Positions 11,911-24,422 are shown, counted from the first letter of the stretch. The stretch: 64,000 bases of DNA from Lepus europaeus (GCF_033115175.1 NC_084850.1:107119939-107183938), one strand, 5' to 3'. Numbers and translations are program-made. Notes: generated by a model not told the origin, from the sequence alone.

Positions 11911-12555
11911 GCTTGGATCTTGAGCCTTCCATCTATACTCTCAGTAAGATTTAACACATATGGAAAAGACTATGGAGTTTGTTGACCATTGATTTTGAAT
12001 CTCTAATGCCTGGAACACTGCCTGAGTATTATAGATTCTCAATACATATTTGTGTTTAATGATCAGTAGAATAAATAAATACCAGACCATGTGTTGAGGC
12101 CTAATTGCCTCTTTGAATCTGAAGGCATTAGGAGTCAGGGGGATAGTGTCAAGCACGGATATTTTGTGAAACACTAATTTAAGTCAATGACCATATTAAA
12201 GTGCTAATGCTTTGGAAGTTAATCTTGCAAGGCAATCTATGTTGAGCTACTGGACTTTTGAGACTTCACAAAGCTGCAATCCTCAAAACTGAATCTAACT
12301 GACTCCCAACTGTAAATTGCTCCATCCCAGGCTCCAGGTATGATCATACAGTTTCAGTGTATTTAGGGAGTCCTGATTTAGCACGTTAAGTATTCTAGCT
12401 TGAGCTGGGGAATCAAACTAGCTCTGAACTTGTGTCACAAGTGCAAGAAACAGAATTTGTTCTTGTTTATCAATTCATTCATTGATTCTTTCAACAGTTA
12501 TTAAATACCTCTCATTTGCCATTCCATGAGTGTGGTACACAGAATAAAAAGACAC

Positions 12556-12557
<2 letters not shown>
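11911..12557. other. unassigned sequence
   Basis: No repeat, exon or regulatory motif recognised. Open frames are under 80 codons apart from one that reads into the neighbouring GA tract. Confidence 0.5.

Positions 12558-12600
<43 letters not shown>
12558..12600. repeat. (GA)n microsatellite
   Basis: An uninterrupted GA run of about 20 units flanked by unassigned sequence. Open frames through it translate to Arg-Glu or Ser-Leu runs and are not genes. Confidence 0.97.
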
Positions 12601-12601
<1 letters not shown>

Positions 12602-12824
12602 CCCTGCTATAGAAAAGTTGGTACTCTTCATGGTCAAGTCTTATTTTGTGCCTCAGTTTGAACACTTCAATCCCATCACACATTGGACTTCCTGGAGCTG
12701 AGACTGAGAATGTGGGCAGGAAGTTCTTTAGATAGTGTACTTGGAGCCTACACCTATGAGAAACTGCCAGGGAAGCTGGAGTGGGAAGAAAGAGGACTGG
12801 GGCTACCACACAATTTGCTATGTC

Positions 12825-13150
12825 CCCTCAAACTGAGCTGTTGAAATCCCAGCCCCCAATGTGTCTGTATGTGGAGATAAGGCCTACAAGGAGGTAATGA
12901 GGGTTAAATGAGATTGTAAAGGCGGTCCCTTAATCTGACAGGACCTGTGTCCTTATAAGGAGAGGAAGAGACACCAGAGTTCAGAGGAGTAGCCATGTGA
13001 GGACACAGTGAGAAATGGCAGCTGCAAACCAGGAAGAGAGGCTGCACAAGATACTAGGCCTGCTATCGCCTTGATCTTGGACTTCCAGCGCCCAGCGCTG
13101 TGAGAAGATCAATTTCTGTTGTTTAAACCACCCACTCTATGGTCTTCTAA
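12825..13150 (+). repeat. Old MaLR/ERVL-type LTR
   Basis: Motifs in order: 'tgtcccctcaaactgagc', 'ttgaaatcccagccccc', 'ggagataaggcctac', 'tgtccttataagg', 'atgtgaggacacagtgag', 'gatcttggacttcc' and 'ctgttgtttaaaccaccc'. This is the sense order of a common mammalian LTR family with its U3-to-U5 layout. It is solitary, with no viral genes next to it. Confidence 0.7.
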
Positions 13151-14022
13151 GGTCAAGCTGCAGTCCTGACAAAGGCCTTGGTCAGACCCTTGGACACATC
13201 AGCAGCTGGGCTAGTCTTTTAGAGTTGTCCTAAGCTGAGATGAGCGACCAGACATATCTACCTCCGAATTACTTCAGCATTGGCTAGGGGACATGACCTT
13301 GCAGAAGGTAGCTCTCTTCAGTGGACATGAATGTCTTCAGTCCCTAAAGAGGGCTGCCAGTGGAGGCCTTCCAGTAACCCTTCTTCCCTCAAGGGGGCTA
13401 AATTCTTCATTCCTCTCTGAGAAACATTTATAACCCCTCTAACCCACTCAATGCCCTAAGATTCTAAGTCTGGGACCCTGCCTGATTCTCAGAAATCTTC
13501 TCACTTTCTGCTTCCTATAAGTAGAATCCTGCTGTTGGACGCTGTCTCAGTGACTAGGGTGTGACAGTTTATCTTTGCTACCAACCCTGTTTGCCTGCTG
13601 TATCTTTTCATGACTCCTGAGACTTGGGGCTGTGTGCTGCTCACATGCAAGGATGCTGTACTCGGACTTCCTGAGACTGACTGCTTGCTCTTCCTCCTAC
13701 ATATCACTTGCCACATTCTATGTGCCCTGCCCCACCTCCCTGGCTGGAACAATTATTACCACCCATATTTTGATCTGCCCCCAGAACCTACTCTCTGGGG
13801 TCTCCTTCCGTGGCAATTCTACTGGTCACGGAACATCCAGCTCCCAGCTACTATATTCTGAAGCAGTTTCCCATTCTTTGACCTATAGGACATAAATTTA
13901 TGGCTATAACAAGAGAGGGGGGCTTCCCAACTGCCAATCATCCTGTCATCCTTTGAATATGCTTAAAGATTATGCACATATGAAAGGCTCTGAAAAGTCT
14001 TTCAGTGAAGAAATTTGCTTAG
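13151..14022. other. unassigned sequence
   Basis: Pyrimidine-rich in parts (13350..13760). Overlapping frames of 83-87 codons on both strands show no known motif. It may be an LTR or other decayed repeat that I could not place. Confidence 0.45.
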
Positions 14023-14495
14023 CTCTTTCTGTTAGCTATTGCTGCATAAAGAACTACTCTAAACCTTAGTGGCTTGGGACAGTGTTCTATTCTTTATTGT
14101 GACTTTATGGGCCACAAATCCAGGCTGCCTTTGTCTACACTCAGGTTATGGCTCCACTGGTAAATCCAACAAGGCTTCACTCAACTGGCTAGCACCTCAC
14201 ATGTCCTCTGCATGTGATGAGCATGATTTTCTCACCATATGCAAATCTCAGAGTAGTCATACTTCTTATATGGCAGCTGATTTCCATGAGGATGGAAGTC
14301 AGAGCTGCGAGTCCTCTTAAGGCCCAGTCTTGGAAATCCCAAAATGTCAGTTCTTTCACTTTATATTGGCTCAAGCGAGTCAAATGGCTGGCCTAGACTC
14401 AATGAACAGAGGCAGAGTCCTCTCAGGAGTAGCATGCATATACAAGGAGGAGGAAAATTTGGAGTCATAGTTAAAGACTATCTACCAACTTCATG
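14023..14495 (-). repeat. Old ERVL/MaLR-type LTR
   Basis: The plus strand begins 'gttagctattgctgcataa' and 'accttagtggcttgg', the inverted 3' end of an LTR family whose sense strand ends in 'taagccactaag'. The far end, 'ggcctagactcaatgaac' to 'agactatctacc', fits the inverted 5' part. No proviral genes are linked. Confidence 0.65.
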
Positions 14496-15289
14496 AAAGT
14501 CATATTTTTAAAAAATTATTGGAAATACAGAATGTTTTTTTGCCCATAATACCCATCAGTATCTTGAAAATCCCTTATTCTATATAGCCAGTTTAACAAT
14601 CATATCACAGTGTCCCTAATAACTTGGAAGAAAAACACAATTCCTCTTTTTGTGTCAGAAGTGAAACCTCTACCCCCATCCAATTATTTGAGAGCACCAA
14701 ACAACTCTCTTACTACTAAACCCATGAAGCCCATGCTGGGATTGGGTCTCCAACATCCATTTTGCCTCTCATTCAATAAATAAATTTGGACAAGTGCAGT
14801 GAGTTGACTTCAACTCCAGATGAGAGTGACTGATTTAAAAGTCATTCCATTTTTCTTGCCAACAATTGATCCATAAATGGACTTGTGAGCAAATTTTGGC
14901 AAGCAGGTATGTTGAGAAATTTGTTGGAAACACAGAAACATAAAATGTAAACAGCCTCTTTATTTTTGGTTCATCCTAAAAGGAAGCAATCCAAAGTCCT
15001 GTCAGTTGCTATACCTAGCTCTAAGTCCAAGATCCCTAGTTGACACTGAGTCTTCTTCATCAACAGTAAAAGGCTATAGATTAACAATCTATTGAGCACA
15101 TATATGATATACAATGGCTAATAATGTGTAGACAATCTATTGAAACCTCCCTTTCAGAAAATGAAAAGAGAGAGAAAGGAAATATCACCAATGGTCATCA
15201 GGTTATGGTTATATGATATATTTGTGGATAAGATAACATTATTATTCTGGTTGTGAATGCGGTTCTAGAGTCAGCTATTCTGTCATGCT
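14496..15289. other. unassigned sequence
   Basis: AT-rich. No repeat, exon or RNA gene recognised. Confidence 0.5.
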
Positions 15290-15507
15290 AGTGTTTCTCT
15301 CTGAAACCAGGTGCTTCTCCTGGTCTCCCATGGGGTGCAGGGCCCAAGCACTTGGGCCATCCTCCACTGCACTGCTGGGCCATAGCAGAGAGCTGGCCTG
15401 GAAGAGGGGCAACCGGGACAGAATCCGGTGCCCTGACTGGGACTAGAACCCGGTGTGCGGGCACCGCAAGGCGGAGGATTAGCCTGTTGAGCCATGGCGC
15501 CGGCGCC
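15290..15507 (-). mobile_element. Rabbit C-type SINE, truncated, 24-bp insertion variant
   Basis: Head and middle only. The right end 'ccatggcgccggcgcc' is the inverted promoter head, but the left end stops at 'ctctgaaaccagg', so the tail third and poly(A) side are missing. The repeated 'gggac' units near 15415..15450 mark the subfamily that carries an internal 24-bp duplication, as do the copies at 22619 and 31761. Confidence 0.9.
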
Positions 15508-17107
15508 AATTATATATCTTGAGATTTTTTATTTGACACACTCCACTCTTGGTAACAAATTCTGTATCAGAGTTCTTTAAGCTGTATAAAATTAAAAATC
15601 TAACTCAAGATACCTGCAATAAAAACTAAATGTATTGTTGACCAAAACCTGAGTTCAGCTATAGAATAGACCTTAGGGTTAGCTGAAAAGAACACAGTCA
15701 AGGACACAGACTGCATTCACTAATGTTGTCAGCCTCATATCACAGCTAATTTCCATCATGGCCTTAGCATGTCTCCTAGAGCAACTAAGGCTAATGGTCA
15801 CTCATTCATTTCAAGTGAGAGCCTGGTTTCCTGTGGCTATGCTTAACAAACAAGTTACATTTTCAAAAATTGCCAGAGAAGTTCTTTTTGTTTCTCGTTG
15901 GACTAAATTGATGTGGGCTAATCTACTTGTGAGATAAGACAGATTAGTTTCAATGACTAGATTAGATTCATCAGGGTTCCAAGGTGTAGAGTCAGCTATC
16001 TGTGGGAGTGGATAACACCTAAATAAAATCAAAATTTAGTTAAGAATGGAAAAGAGGGGCTAGAAGCCAGGACAACAACCAACATTTCCTGCTACAGCTG
16101 GTTCAGATGCTTGGAGGTGGGCACGTTGGGGAGAAAAGAGGATCATTCTACTTACCAGAGAGGAGTATTTCCCCCAGAATATAACAAACTGACATTTAAT
16201 TTGTGCATCTTTCTGTTGTGATTATCCTACTTTAAATCAACTCCCTTGTAGTGGAATCATATCTGACAAGGCTAAAGGTCAGTCCCAGTCATTGGACCAT
16301 GTTACATTCATTCAGGTTGGCCCACTTCCTCATCATGATTCCCTTTCCAATTCTTGCAGCACCAAGAATTAAATTATCAGAGCATGAAGGAAAAGAAAAT
16401 GCAAAGTGTTATTACTTATGTATATTAACAAACTGTGTCCACAAATATACATCCACAAAATGATAGCAGGAGAGAGACATTTGTTATGCTAACATTGATA
16501 GCTATTTCAAATGTGTTTTGCTTGTTGTCAGCAAGTACTTCTTCGTATACAACTTAAATTCCTCATTCTCCACTGTAGGCTTATTTCCTCTCTCTAGTTC
16601 TTCAAATGTTGTCAAACAGGATACATATTGTCATCTGTCTCACATATGTACAAAAGGCCCAGCTGGAGAGAAAAGGATTTAGTCCTACACTAATAAATGG
16701 GCTCTCAAAATCCCTTCCACATGTAAAAGCCTATGAAACAATTTTACCTTGATTATTTGGAGAAGTAAAACTGAAATATCCTAGAATATAGATGTCAAAC
16801 ATCAAGCCTGTGGGCCAGCCCCCATCTGCAGAAGATCATCATTCAATGACACTACCTCATTGAAAACAGCTTTACTTCAGTTGTCAGTGTTTTTATGAAA
16901 TACTAGTTCAGTCCACCAGGAGTTTCATGAGGGGAAATTGGTCCATAAGTAAACTTGAGTTGACACTTTTGTCCTGAGGAAACAAAATGGCATTTTTGAG
17001 AATGTAAGATTAATGCATTAAGTGATTATTATTTACCCCAAACTAGGCCCTTGGAAATTCCAGGAAAATTGAGGTGTCAAATATCAGAAGCTCTAACACT
17101 GCAGGCC
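15508..17107. other. unassigned sequence, no gene seen
   Basis: About 1.6 kb of AT-rich DNA. Frames reach 73 codons only. The piece at about 16795..16990 ('atgtcaaacatcaagcctg') could be an old DNA transposon, but I could not place it. Confidence 0.5.
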
Positions 17108-17130
17108 AGTGTGTGTGTGTGTGTGTGTAT
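17108..17130. repeat. (GT)n microsatellite
   Basis: About eleven GT units followed by 'atgcacatgaatgtgc'. Confidence 0.95.
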
Positions 17131-18831
17131 GCACATGAATGTGCACTAACTAAATAGCGGAATCCCTCCAACAAACCACATGTGTACATGGAGCAAAATC
17201 ATATTCTGTTTATGAATTTATCAATCCGCTTTTTATACGGTGATATTCATAGTTTTCCCTAAAACTTTTAAGCTAAGACAAGCTTTTTCAAGAGCCAATT
17301 TGAAATGAAGATTGATTTTTGCATGATGTCACCAAAAGATGATGTCACTTTCTTTTCTCTCCCTTGTCTCAAGAAAAATGAACACTAACATTGGATTTAT
17401 TTCTCTCCTTAACATACAAACAGTCAATCTCTATAGACACATATCAGCCAACCTGAAGTTGCCAGCTAATGTCTTCCATGGAACCCTGGATAAAGAAAAA
17501 ACCTTCAGGGATAGGCTTCATAGCTCTCATGGGAAATTACTATGGTTCCTTTCAACTTTCTTTTAGATAACATTATAGTGATTATTTTTTACATTAATAC
17601 CAAAATACAGCCTTACACCTTATTTAAAGGGAGTTAATCAAATCCCCAAGTAAACATCCAAAAGAGGTTTTGTTCATTAAAAAAACTCAAATCCTACCCC
17701 TAAAGTCTTTTGTTATAAGCATTAATTGATTAATTTATATTTTACACAGAATATCAGCTGTATAAATATCACAGCATAACATCAGATTTCAGTATTAAGT
17801 CCCATTGTCATTCATTATTTGTGGTGTCTATTTTTATCAACATATATGACTATAATTTTCAATACAATTCTGTCAACTGTTCAAATCGATCATAATTCAA
17901 TTCTCCAGTGCCCAATGTTTCAGAAGCAATAAATTTGCATACCAATGTGACTAGAAAAGCTGGTAGAAGTGGCAAGAAGAGAAAGGAAAATGGCTATGGG
18001 GCAAGAAGGAGAAAAGAGTTTGACAGTCTTTAAGGAAATTATTTTTTTTTTACTTTTTTCAAAAATAATAACAATAATGAATAAGCTAGAGCTAAAAGTC
18101 TCATATTTCAAGTTGCCCCTGTATATTTCCTCTGAAATGTTTTCCAAGCAATGAATCTAGTCCAAGGATGTTCAAGCCATAATTGGGAAGCATAGCAAAG
18201 CCACGTGAAAGCAGTAGTCATGGAGAATGTGACCAAAGAAGACAATATGAAGCTCTGTCATTGCCCCAACCTGCCCTGCAACCCCAGTTGGGACTTTACA
18301 TGAGTTACAGCCATCAGTACCTCTCTGGGGGGGGGCATCTTGATGGTAGAGTCATAACATCACCTTAAACAAAAGATAAGCCTGAAAGTCATGACCTAAA
18401 GGGTAGTGAGTACACATATGTAAGCTGGAAGAGCCCCAGCTTTGATCAATATTCAGCTTTAAGAAGGCACTGAGAGGTAGAGTAGGTGGAGGAGTAAAGC
18501 ACTTGGAGGAGTAGAAGCATGTGAAAAGATTTGGTCTTAAATTTAACCAACTTGAATAAATTGATTATCATCCTCACCCAAACCTTTGCAATTGAGAAAA
18601 TTTCAGTTATGACTCCATTTATTAAAATAGCAAGGAGATAACTTGGATTCCCAATCCCCATTTCACCTTAAACTGTCACATTTGCCTCTGAAGGCAGAGA
18701 AGAGCCTAGGTTATTCTAAGCTGGGTCAAGAATATGTTTTTTAGAGAAAATTCTTCCCACTAACAACTTACAGTGAGCCCTGGAAGTATATGAAAGAAGC
18801 TTCTTCCTACTGTCATCAAAGCCTGCATTAT
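17131..18831. other. unassigned sequence, no gene seen
   Basis: No recognisable repeat or exon. A small AT tract near 18035..18080 and a run of nine G near 18328 are the only low-complexity features. Frames are under 80 codons. Confidence 0.5.
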
Positions 18832-19120
18832 TTTTTACCTACTGCTGGAATAAAGCAATGAAGAAATAACTCCAAAATCAGTAGCTTACAATAGCAATCA
18901 TTTATTTCTGACTTGCAAGTCTGGGGATTGTCTGATTATGCTGGACTCTGCTGCGATTTGTTAGCTTTGGCTACAGGCACTGAATGGGGGGTCAGGAATT
19001 TCCCACATGTCTCCACCTTAAAGGATCAGTGGTCACATAGGCCATGACAGAAGGCCAAGTGGGGCCAACAAAAAGATGCAATGCGTCTTCATGCCCTGGG
19101 TCAGAAATGGCTCACTGAAA
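18832..19120 (-). repeat. Old ERVL/MaLR-type LTR fragment
   Basis: Starts 'tacctactgctggaataa' and 'atcagtagcttacaatagc', the inverted end also seen at 14023 and 53178. It then runs as far as the 'ccaagtggggccaac' region. More diverged than the other two copies. Confidence 0.5.
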
Positions 19121-19149
19121 CATTGACCCATATTTCCTTAGCCAAAACA

Positions 19150-19344
19150 AGTCACATGCAAAATCCATGGGTATTTCGAAATGGTCATTGAAAATGGAAT
19201 TTAAATCCATGCATTGTTTTCATAATATGCATTTCCCATGAAGCTTTTGAAAGACACCCCTCCCAATGGATTTCAAACCTTTTTGCAACAAAATAAATTT
19301 ATCTAATTTAATTTTGTTTTCAGAAACTTTTTAAAGTACCCTCA
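19150..19344. mobile_element. Mariner-like MITE, recombined double copy
   Basis: Two parts of the same short palindromic element are joined. One ends 'atgaagcttttgaaagac' and the next ends 'actttttaaagtaccctca' at 19344. Both carry the central 'aaatccatgcat' or 'atggatttcaaac' motif in opposite senses. Confidence 0.6.
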
Positions 19345-19437
19345 TCTAAACTACAAAGATTGAGGATTCCCCTCAAGAGGCCCAAAACAAACTCTCTGAT
19401 GATTTTTAGGCAACCTTTTAATAATGTAACCCAACAG

Positions 19438-19757
19438 CTAAGCATCTTGGAGCAGTGGGTTAAGCTGCCGCTTGGGATGCCACATCCTGTATCAGAGTGC
19501 TTGGGTTCAATTCCTGCCTCTGGTTCTGATGAGGCTCCCTGGTCATGCACCTGGGAATCAGGGGATGATGACTCAAGGACTTGAATTACTGCCACCCATG
19601 TGGGAGACTTGGATGGATTTCCTGGCTCCTGACTCCTGGCTTCCTGGCTTCCCCAGCTGTTGCAGCCATTTGGGAAGTAAACTAGCAGATGGAAGAATTC
19701 TCTCTGTGTATCTCTCTGTCTCTGTCACTGTGCCTTTCAAAATAAACAATTTTTTAA
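19438..19757 (+). mobile_element. Rabbit C-type SINE, full length
   Basis: Body from 'gcagtgggttaagctgcc' through 'ctgccacccatgtggg', 'cagccatttgggaag' and 'gatggaagaattctctc' to 'cctttcaaaataaac' and a short A-rich tail. It sits immediately upstream of an L1 fragment. Confidence 0.9.
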
Positions 19758-20530
19758 AGGAAGTAATCCAAATACCTATCAGTAGTTGAATGAATAAACA
19801 AAATGTGGCATATACATAAAATGGAATACTATTCGACCTTAGAGAGGAATTAAATTCTTTTTAAAAGATTAATTTTATTTATTTGAAAAGCAGAGTGACA
19901 GAGAAAGGGAGAAACAGAGAGAGAAAGAGATTTTCCACTCATTGGTTCACTCTCCAAATGGCCACAATAGCCCAGGCTGGGCCAGGCTGAAGCTGGAAAC
20001 ATAGAACTCCATCTGGGTCTCCCATATGGGTGTTGGAGGCCCAAGCAGTTGGCCCATCTTCTGCAGCTTTCCCAGGGGAATTAGCAGGGAGCTGGATCAG
20101 AAGCAGAGCAGCAAGTACTGGGTGTCACAGGAGGAGGCTTAACTAGCTGCATCAGGGTGCAGTTTCCAAGAGGAATTAGATTCTGATACATGCTACAATC
20201 ATAGGTGCACTTTGAAAACATTATGTTAAGGGAAAGAAGCAGACATACACATACACACAAAAAAAATATATATATATATTGTATAATCCTACTCAGAAGG
20301 GGTACTTAGAACAGGCAGATTCAATGAGACAGAAAGAATGGCAGTTCCCAGCCGGGGTGGGGATCAGGAGTTGTTGTTCAATGGGCACACAGTTTCTGTT
20401 TGGGAAGATGAAAAAGTTCTGCAGATGGATGATGGTGATGTTTACACAACAATGTGAATGTATTTAATGGCAGTGAATTGTACTCTTAAAACAGCAAATT
20501 TGATGTTATGTATGTTACCAGTATAAAGAA
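19758..20530 (+). mobile_element. Old L1 (L1ME/L1MC-like) 3' end, split by a SINE
   Basis: Sense L1 3' end: 'atggaatactattcgacc', then after the SINE 'gatacatgctacaatcat', 'aacattatgttaaggg', 'gacagaaagaatggcag', 'ctgcagatggatgatgg' and 'gtgaattgtactcttaaa'. A SINE occupies 19859..20168 with a 16-bp target duplication inside the L1. Confidence 0.8.
19859..20168 (-). mobile_element. Rabbit C-type SINE with 16-bp target-site duplication
   Basis: Inverted copy from 'ttttaaaagattaatttt' to 'gggtgcagtttcca'. The host L1 stretch 19843..19858 (agaggaattaaattct) is repeated at 20169..20184 with one change (agaggaattagattct), a clear target-site duplication. This dates the SINE after the L1. Confidence 0.95.
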
Positions 20531-21924
20531 AAGTAAATTAGAGGAGTTAACACAGTGTGGTAGCAAACTACAAATTCACACGTGAATTGGATCGTTTTGT
20601 TTTCACAAGTGTATTGGAGTTGGATTCCTTCTCCATTCAGGAAGAGGCAGGATGCTAAAGAGATCACGTGGCAGAGTAGCCAATACATAGAAGAGCCCAC
20701 GTCTCTCCATTTACATGCAAACAAAGGTCAGAGATGGCAATCACCTTGACTGAAGTATACTTTGGTATTACTTAGCTGATAATTACACGTACAAGGCCTT
20801 TGGCACTGCCTCTGCCGATAATGCTGCATTCCCTCAAGTGGTGGATGGTAATAGACACCAGATCAACCTACACAAATCTAGGCTGTTAGTATTTTAAACC
20901 TGGCTCTAAATTCCCTAGAGCTTTAAAAACAAATTTTTACCTGTGGCATAATGAGTGGAATGAAAGATGTACTTTATTAATTCTAAGGATTATTTTTCAA
21001 GTCACCAAATTGGCAGACTCCTTAAACAAGGAAGTCTGCCGCTGAAGCTTTCTCTCTCACTTCAGTCCTGATGTTCTTAGCAGGCATTCTGTATTAACGT
21101 TTAGATCTCAACCCTACTGTGTTACATAAAAAGTGTCTTCCACACAGGAACAATGTCAGTGCTTGATGTTCTCAGGGCTAGCTCTGTCAATACTTCTCTG
21201 CTTGAAAGGACTGCTGTTTTAATCCTGACAGACTAGAATTCATGGCAGAAATTGTAACTACACACTTAATGATAATTTTCTACACCTTCCTGCCACAGCC
21301 GGCACAAAGAAAATGGAAGAAATTCTCATGGAAAGGGAAAAAGGTAAGAAAGCAGGGGAGATTGCCTGCATTTCCAGGTGAGCTTACATTTCAATCAGCA
21401 ATCACTTGAGATGGTTATGAGACAGCAGGGCCATCTTTCTCTTTATTATCTGTCCTTTTCATATCAGTCACTGCTGAACCATTGAGCTAATTCTTAAATG
21501 CACTGCCTTGCAGGCCTGCAAATTGAATGAGTGCTTCATTATTCAGTTATATCAAACAGTATGCCGACAGATACCTGAATAACACAATAGCCACTGGACC
21601 TAGTGAATGGATTTTGATGCTATCTTACGAATATTGACAAAAGATTTTATTTAGTGCACTGTATAAAAGTACCTTTCTGAGATACAGACAGAGAGAGAGA
21701 GATCTTGATGCACTATTAAATGTTCGCTTCTTCTCTTGCCTTCTATTTCTTTCCTACTGTTCTACTTAGATTGGAACATGAACCCTCAGGAGATCCTGGG
21801 ATTTCCTTTCCAAAACAAGAATTCAACAAATTCAAGATACTTCTATAACTGTATTTAAAACTACAGTTTAACTGTAAATGTCACGGTCAGATGATAGGGT
21901 TATATAGAAGAGGACAGTGCTATG
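20531..21924. other. unassigned sequence, no gene seen
   Basis: About 1.4 kb without recognisable repeats except a short (GA) run at 21695..21705. No exon-like frame. Confidence 0.5.
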
Positions 21925-22385
21925 GCAATAATATTTACTGATTTCTTGTTATGTCATTTGCTGTTCCAAGTGCTTTAAAATTATTAAGGCACTGAAGCTT
22001 CACAATACCCCTTTGCAATAGGTAGTTTTCTTATCCTCCTTGTATGAGGAAACTTTAAAAAGTTTGTGGAAAAATAGAATTAAAAGACAAGTTCATTTTG
22101 GTGCAAAAAATTTGAACTCCACACACATGAGGAGTCTTGAAAAAGTTTATGAAAATGTATATTATGAAGCACTATGCATGGATTTCACTTTTGGGCACTA
22201 AAATAAACTTATCTTTTATTCCATTTTCCATGTGCTTTTAGGAGTACCCTCATACAAAGAAACTGAGGTACAGAGAGGTTAGGTGACTAATCTAAGGCCA
22301 CAGGGCTACTAAATACCACAGCTGGAATTCATTTCCAGGCAATAGGGCTGCAAAGTCCTGCTCTCACCCTTACACCACACTGCTT
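21925..22385 (-). repeat. MIR SINE split by a MITE
   Basis: Left part ends 'ttcttatcctccttg', right part resumes 'caaagaaactgaggtacag', 'taaggccacagggctac' and ends 'ccttacaccacactgctt'. The break lies at the 'cattttacagatgagg' stretch of MIR. The inserted MITE is flanked by TA on both sides (22043..22044 and 22253..22254). Confidence 0.85.
22045..22252. mobile_element. Mariner-like MITE, dimer-like, with TA duplication
   Basis: The outer ends read 'tgaggaaactttaaaaag' and 'ttttaggagtaccctca'. A third terminus, 'tgaggagtcttgaaaaag', starts inside at 22128, so a full 125-bp copy follows the first 80 bp of another copy in the opposite sense. The TA on each side of the element is the target duplication expected for Tc1/mariner elements. 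Confidence 0.75.
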
Positions 22386-22618
22386 ATCTAAGAAGAAAAA
22401 CAGCACAGTATTCTGGATATCAAGTACTGCATTTTACTGCCTCAGAAACCATTAGAGAAAGATTTGATGAATTTATTTAAAAATTTAAAATTCCTAAGAT
22501 CGCTAACCAAATTTAAACAGAAACCACAAACTGGGAAAAAAGGGAAACACCTGAAACATGTCAAAGAATTTATGCTTTTATTATTCATCGTTCAAAAACT
22601 AATAAGAAAAATAACTGA
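22386..22618. other. unassigned sequence
   Basis: AT-rich spacer, with frames reading into the next SINE only. Confidence 0.5.
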
Positions 22619-22975
22619 GCCCGGCGCCATGGCTCAACAGGCTAATCCTCTGCCTTGCGGCGCCGGCACACCAGGTTCTAGTCCCGGTCGGGGCGCCAGA
22701 TTCTGTCCCGGTTGCCCCTCTTCCAGGCCAGCTCTCTCCTGTGGCCTGGGAGTGCAGTGGAGGATGGCCCAAGTGCTTTGGCCCTGCACCCCATGGGAGA
22801 CCAGGAGAAGCACCTGGCTCCTGCCATCGGCTCAGCGCAGTGCGCCGGCCACAGCGCACCTGCCGCGGCAGCCATTGGAGGGTGAACCAACGGCAAAGGA
22901 AGACCTTTCTCTCTGTCTCTCTGTCTCTCTCTCTCACTGTCCACTCTGCCTGTCAAAAATAAAAAATAAATAAAT
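22619..22975 (+). mobile_element. Rabbit C-type SINE, young, 24-bp insertion variant
   Basis: Complete copy. The pol III A-box-like 'tggctcaacagg' lies at 22630..22641 and the B-box-like 'ggttctagtcc' at 22674..22684. The internal duplication gives two 'gtcccggt' units near 22681 and 22707. The tail is CT-rich, then 'tgcctgtcaaaaat' and AAATA repeats. It is CpG-rich for this window, a sign of youth. The 169-codon plus frame that spans it is not a gene. Confidence 0.95.
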
Positions 22976-23573
22976 AAAATAAATGAAAGGTATGAACAAA
23001 AAAGGTTAAAATGGCAAATATACCCATGGAAACCTTTGACAATATAAACAAAAGAGTAAGCAAAGAGTTCAAGGATCATTATACCTAGTGTTATTAAGGG
23101 CATGGAAAAACCAAGCATGCTCAGATACAGCTAGAACAACAGCTGGAACAAACTAAATGTAACAGAAACACGCAACGTACCAGAGTCAAGTATCTAGTTT
23201 TCAGCTTTAGCATCTCATTTAAAAAAATATGTTCATGTGGAAAAAATGCAGAATATGTCATACCAGTACACACATACACAATTTGGAGAGAAAAAAGAAA
23301 AAGTATTTTTAAGCATAAAAAAATTCTGCAAATGGAATAAAGGGTATATGTGAACTCTATATTACTACCTGACAATTTTTGTTTTGTAAATTGAAAATTA
23401 TTCTGAAATAAAAATGTTAAAAGAAGAAAACTTCTGGAAGGCCCTATGCTAGAATGTTAATTACAATTGCTTATTCTGGGGTTAGTGGAATAACACATTA
23501 TTTTGTCTTCAGTTTTTTATTATATCTTTCAATATTATGTGAATATTTAAATATTGTCAATTAATTTTATAAT
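22976..23573. other. unassigned sequence
   Basis: AT-rich. No repeat or exon recognised. It may contain decayed L1 sequence. Confidence 0.45.
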
Positions 23574-23630
23574 TACACACACACCCCATGTGCGTGCACA
23601 CAGGTACGTGCACACACACACACACACACA
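23574..23630. repeat. Imperfect (CA)n microsatellite
   Basis: CA units broken by 'ccccatgtgcgtg' and 'ggtacgtg', then a pure (CA)10 run. Confidence 0.95.
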
Positions 23631-23719
23631 TGAACCAATCAATATAGATACTAAGGCAAGCATGCCTGATGGTAGAAACTCTTATTGCTGTCAGTTCAAA
23701 ATTTATTCTACATCTTCCT

Positions 23720-24215
23720 TGGCCTGATGTTTTTGGGTGGCAATGTGCCCATCCCCAGAGATGAAAAATAATGGGTGCAAGCCAGTTGTGGCAATCTCAT
23801 TACCCTTTGCTAGAAATTGATCTAGAGCTAAGCATGTGGCCCAGTTCTGGCCAAGAAGCCACAGAGGAAGCTTGTTGATGGGCTTCAGGTTAAGATTTCA
23901 TCCTAATTTAAAAAAAGAGTGGTAGATCGTTTAGAAAGCATTTTACTCAATAACACCTCCATACTTGCTTTTGTTCTTGGGATGCCATTGTAGGAAGATA
24001 TTCAGAGATGTGGCAGCCTCTGGGGACCATGAAGGGAGATACCACTGACACACCAAAGAGGAAGAATGGAAAAGATAACATCCAGTTCAGAGGTTTGGAG
24101 ATACTGATGAGCTCCTGAAACAACCCTGGAACTTCCAGCTTCCAAGCTTTGTGTAATACAGATTAATTAGATTTCTTCCTTGTTTAATACTCTGTTGGTA
24201 TAGCATTTTGTTCCT
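23720..24215 (+). repeat. Possible MLT1-type LTR, diverged
   Basis: Motif order suggests an old MaLR LTR: 'ggcccagttctggccaag', 'gatgtggcagcctctggg', 'ccctggaacttccagc', and a closing 'attagatttcttccttg'. No internal viral sequence. The match is weak. Confidence 0.4.
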
Positions 24216-24422
24216 TGGAACCAAATATGTCATGTTTCAATAGTTCATACAAAATAAAGATACACAATTATATAGATTTTAACTACATAAATACATAAAG
24301 ATACATTTATAAATCCCACCACCTCCTGTTTTCTCAACAGTATTAGTTTTTCTTACACCATCTCTCTTGTATATAAAAGCTCCTCCACTTAACTGGATAC
24401 TTCTCATCACTTGAAGCCCTTT

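Noticed and set aside
22464-22973. Longest open frame (169 codons, plus)
   Set aside because: Most of it is a young C-type SINE read through its GC-rich head and CT-rich tail. Overlapping minus-strand frames of 112 and 146 codons cover the same SINE.
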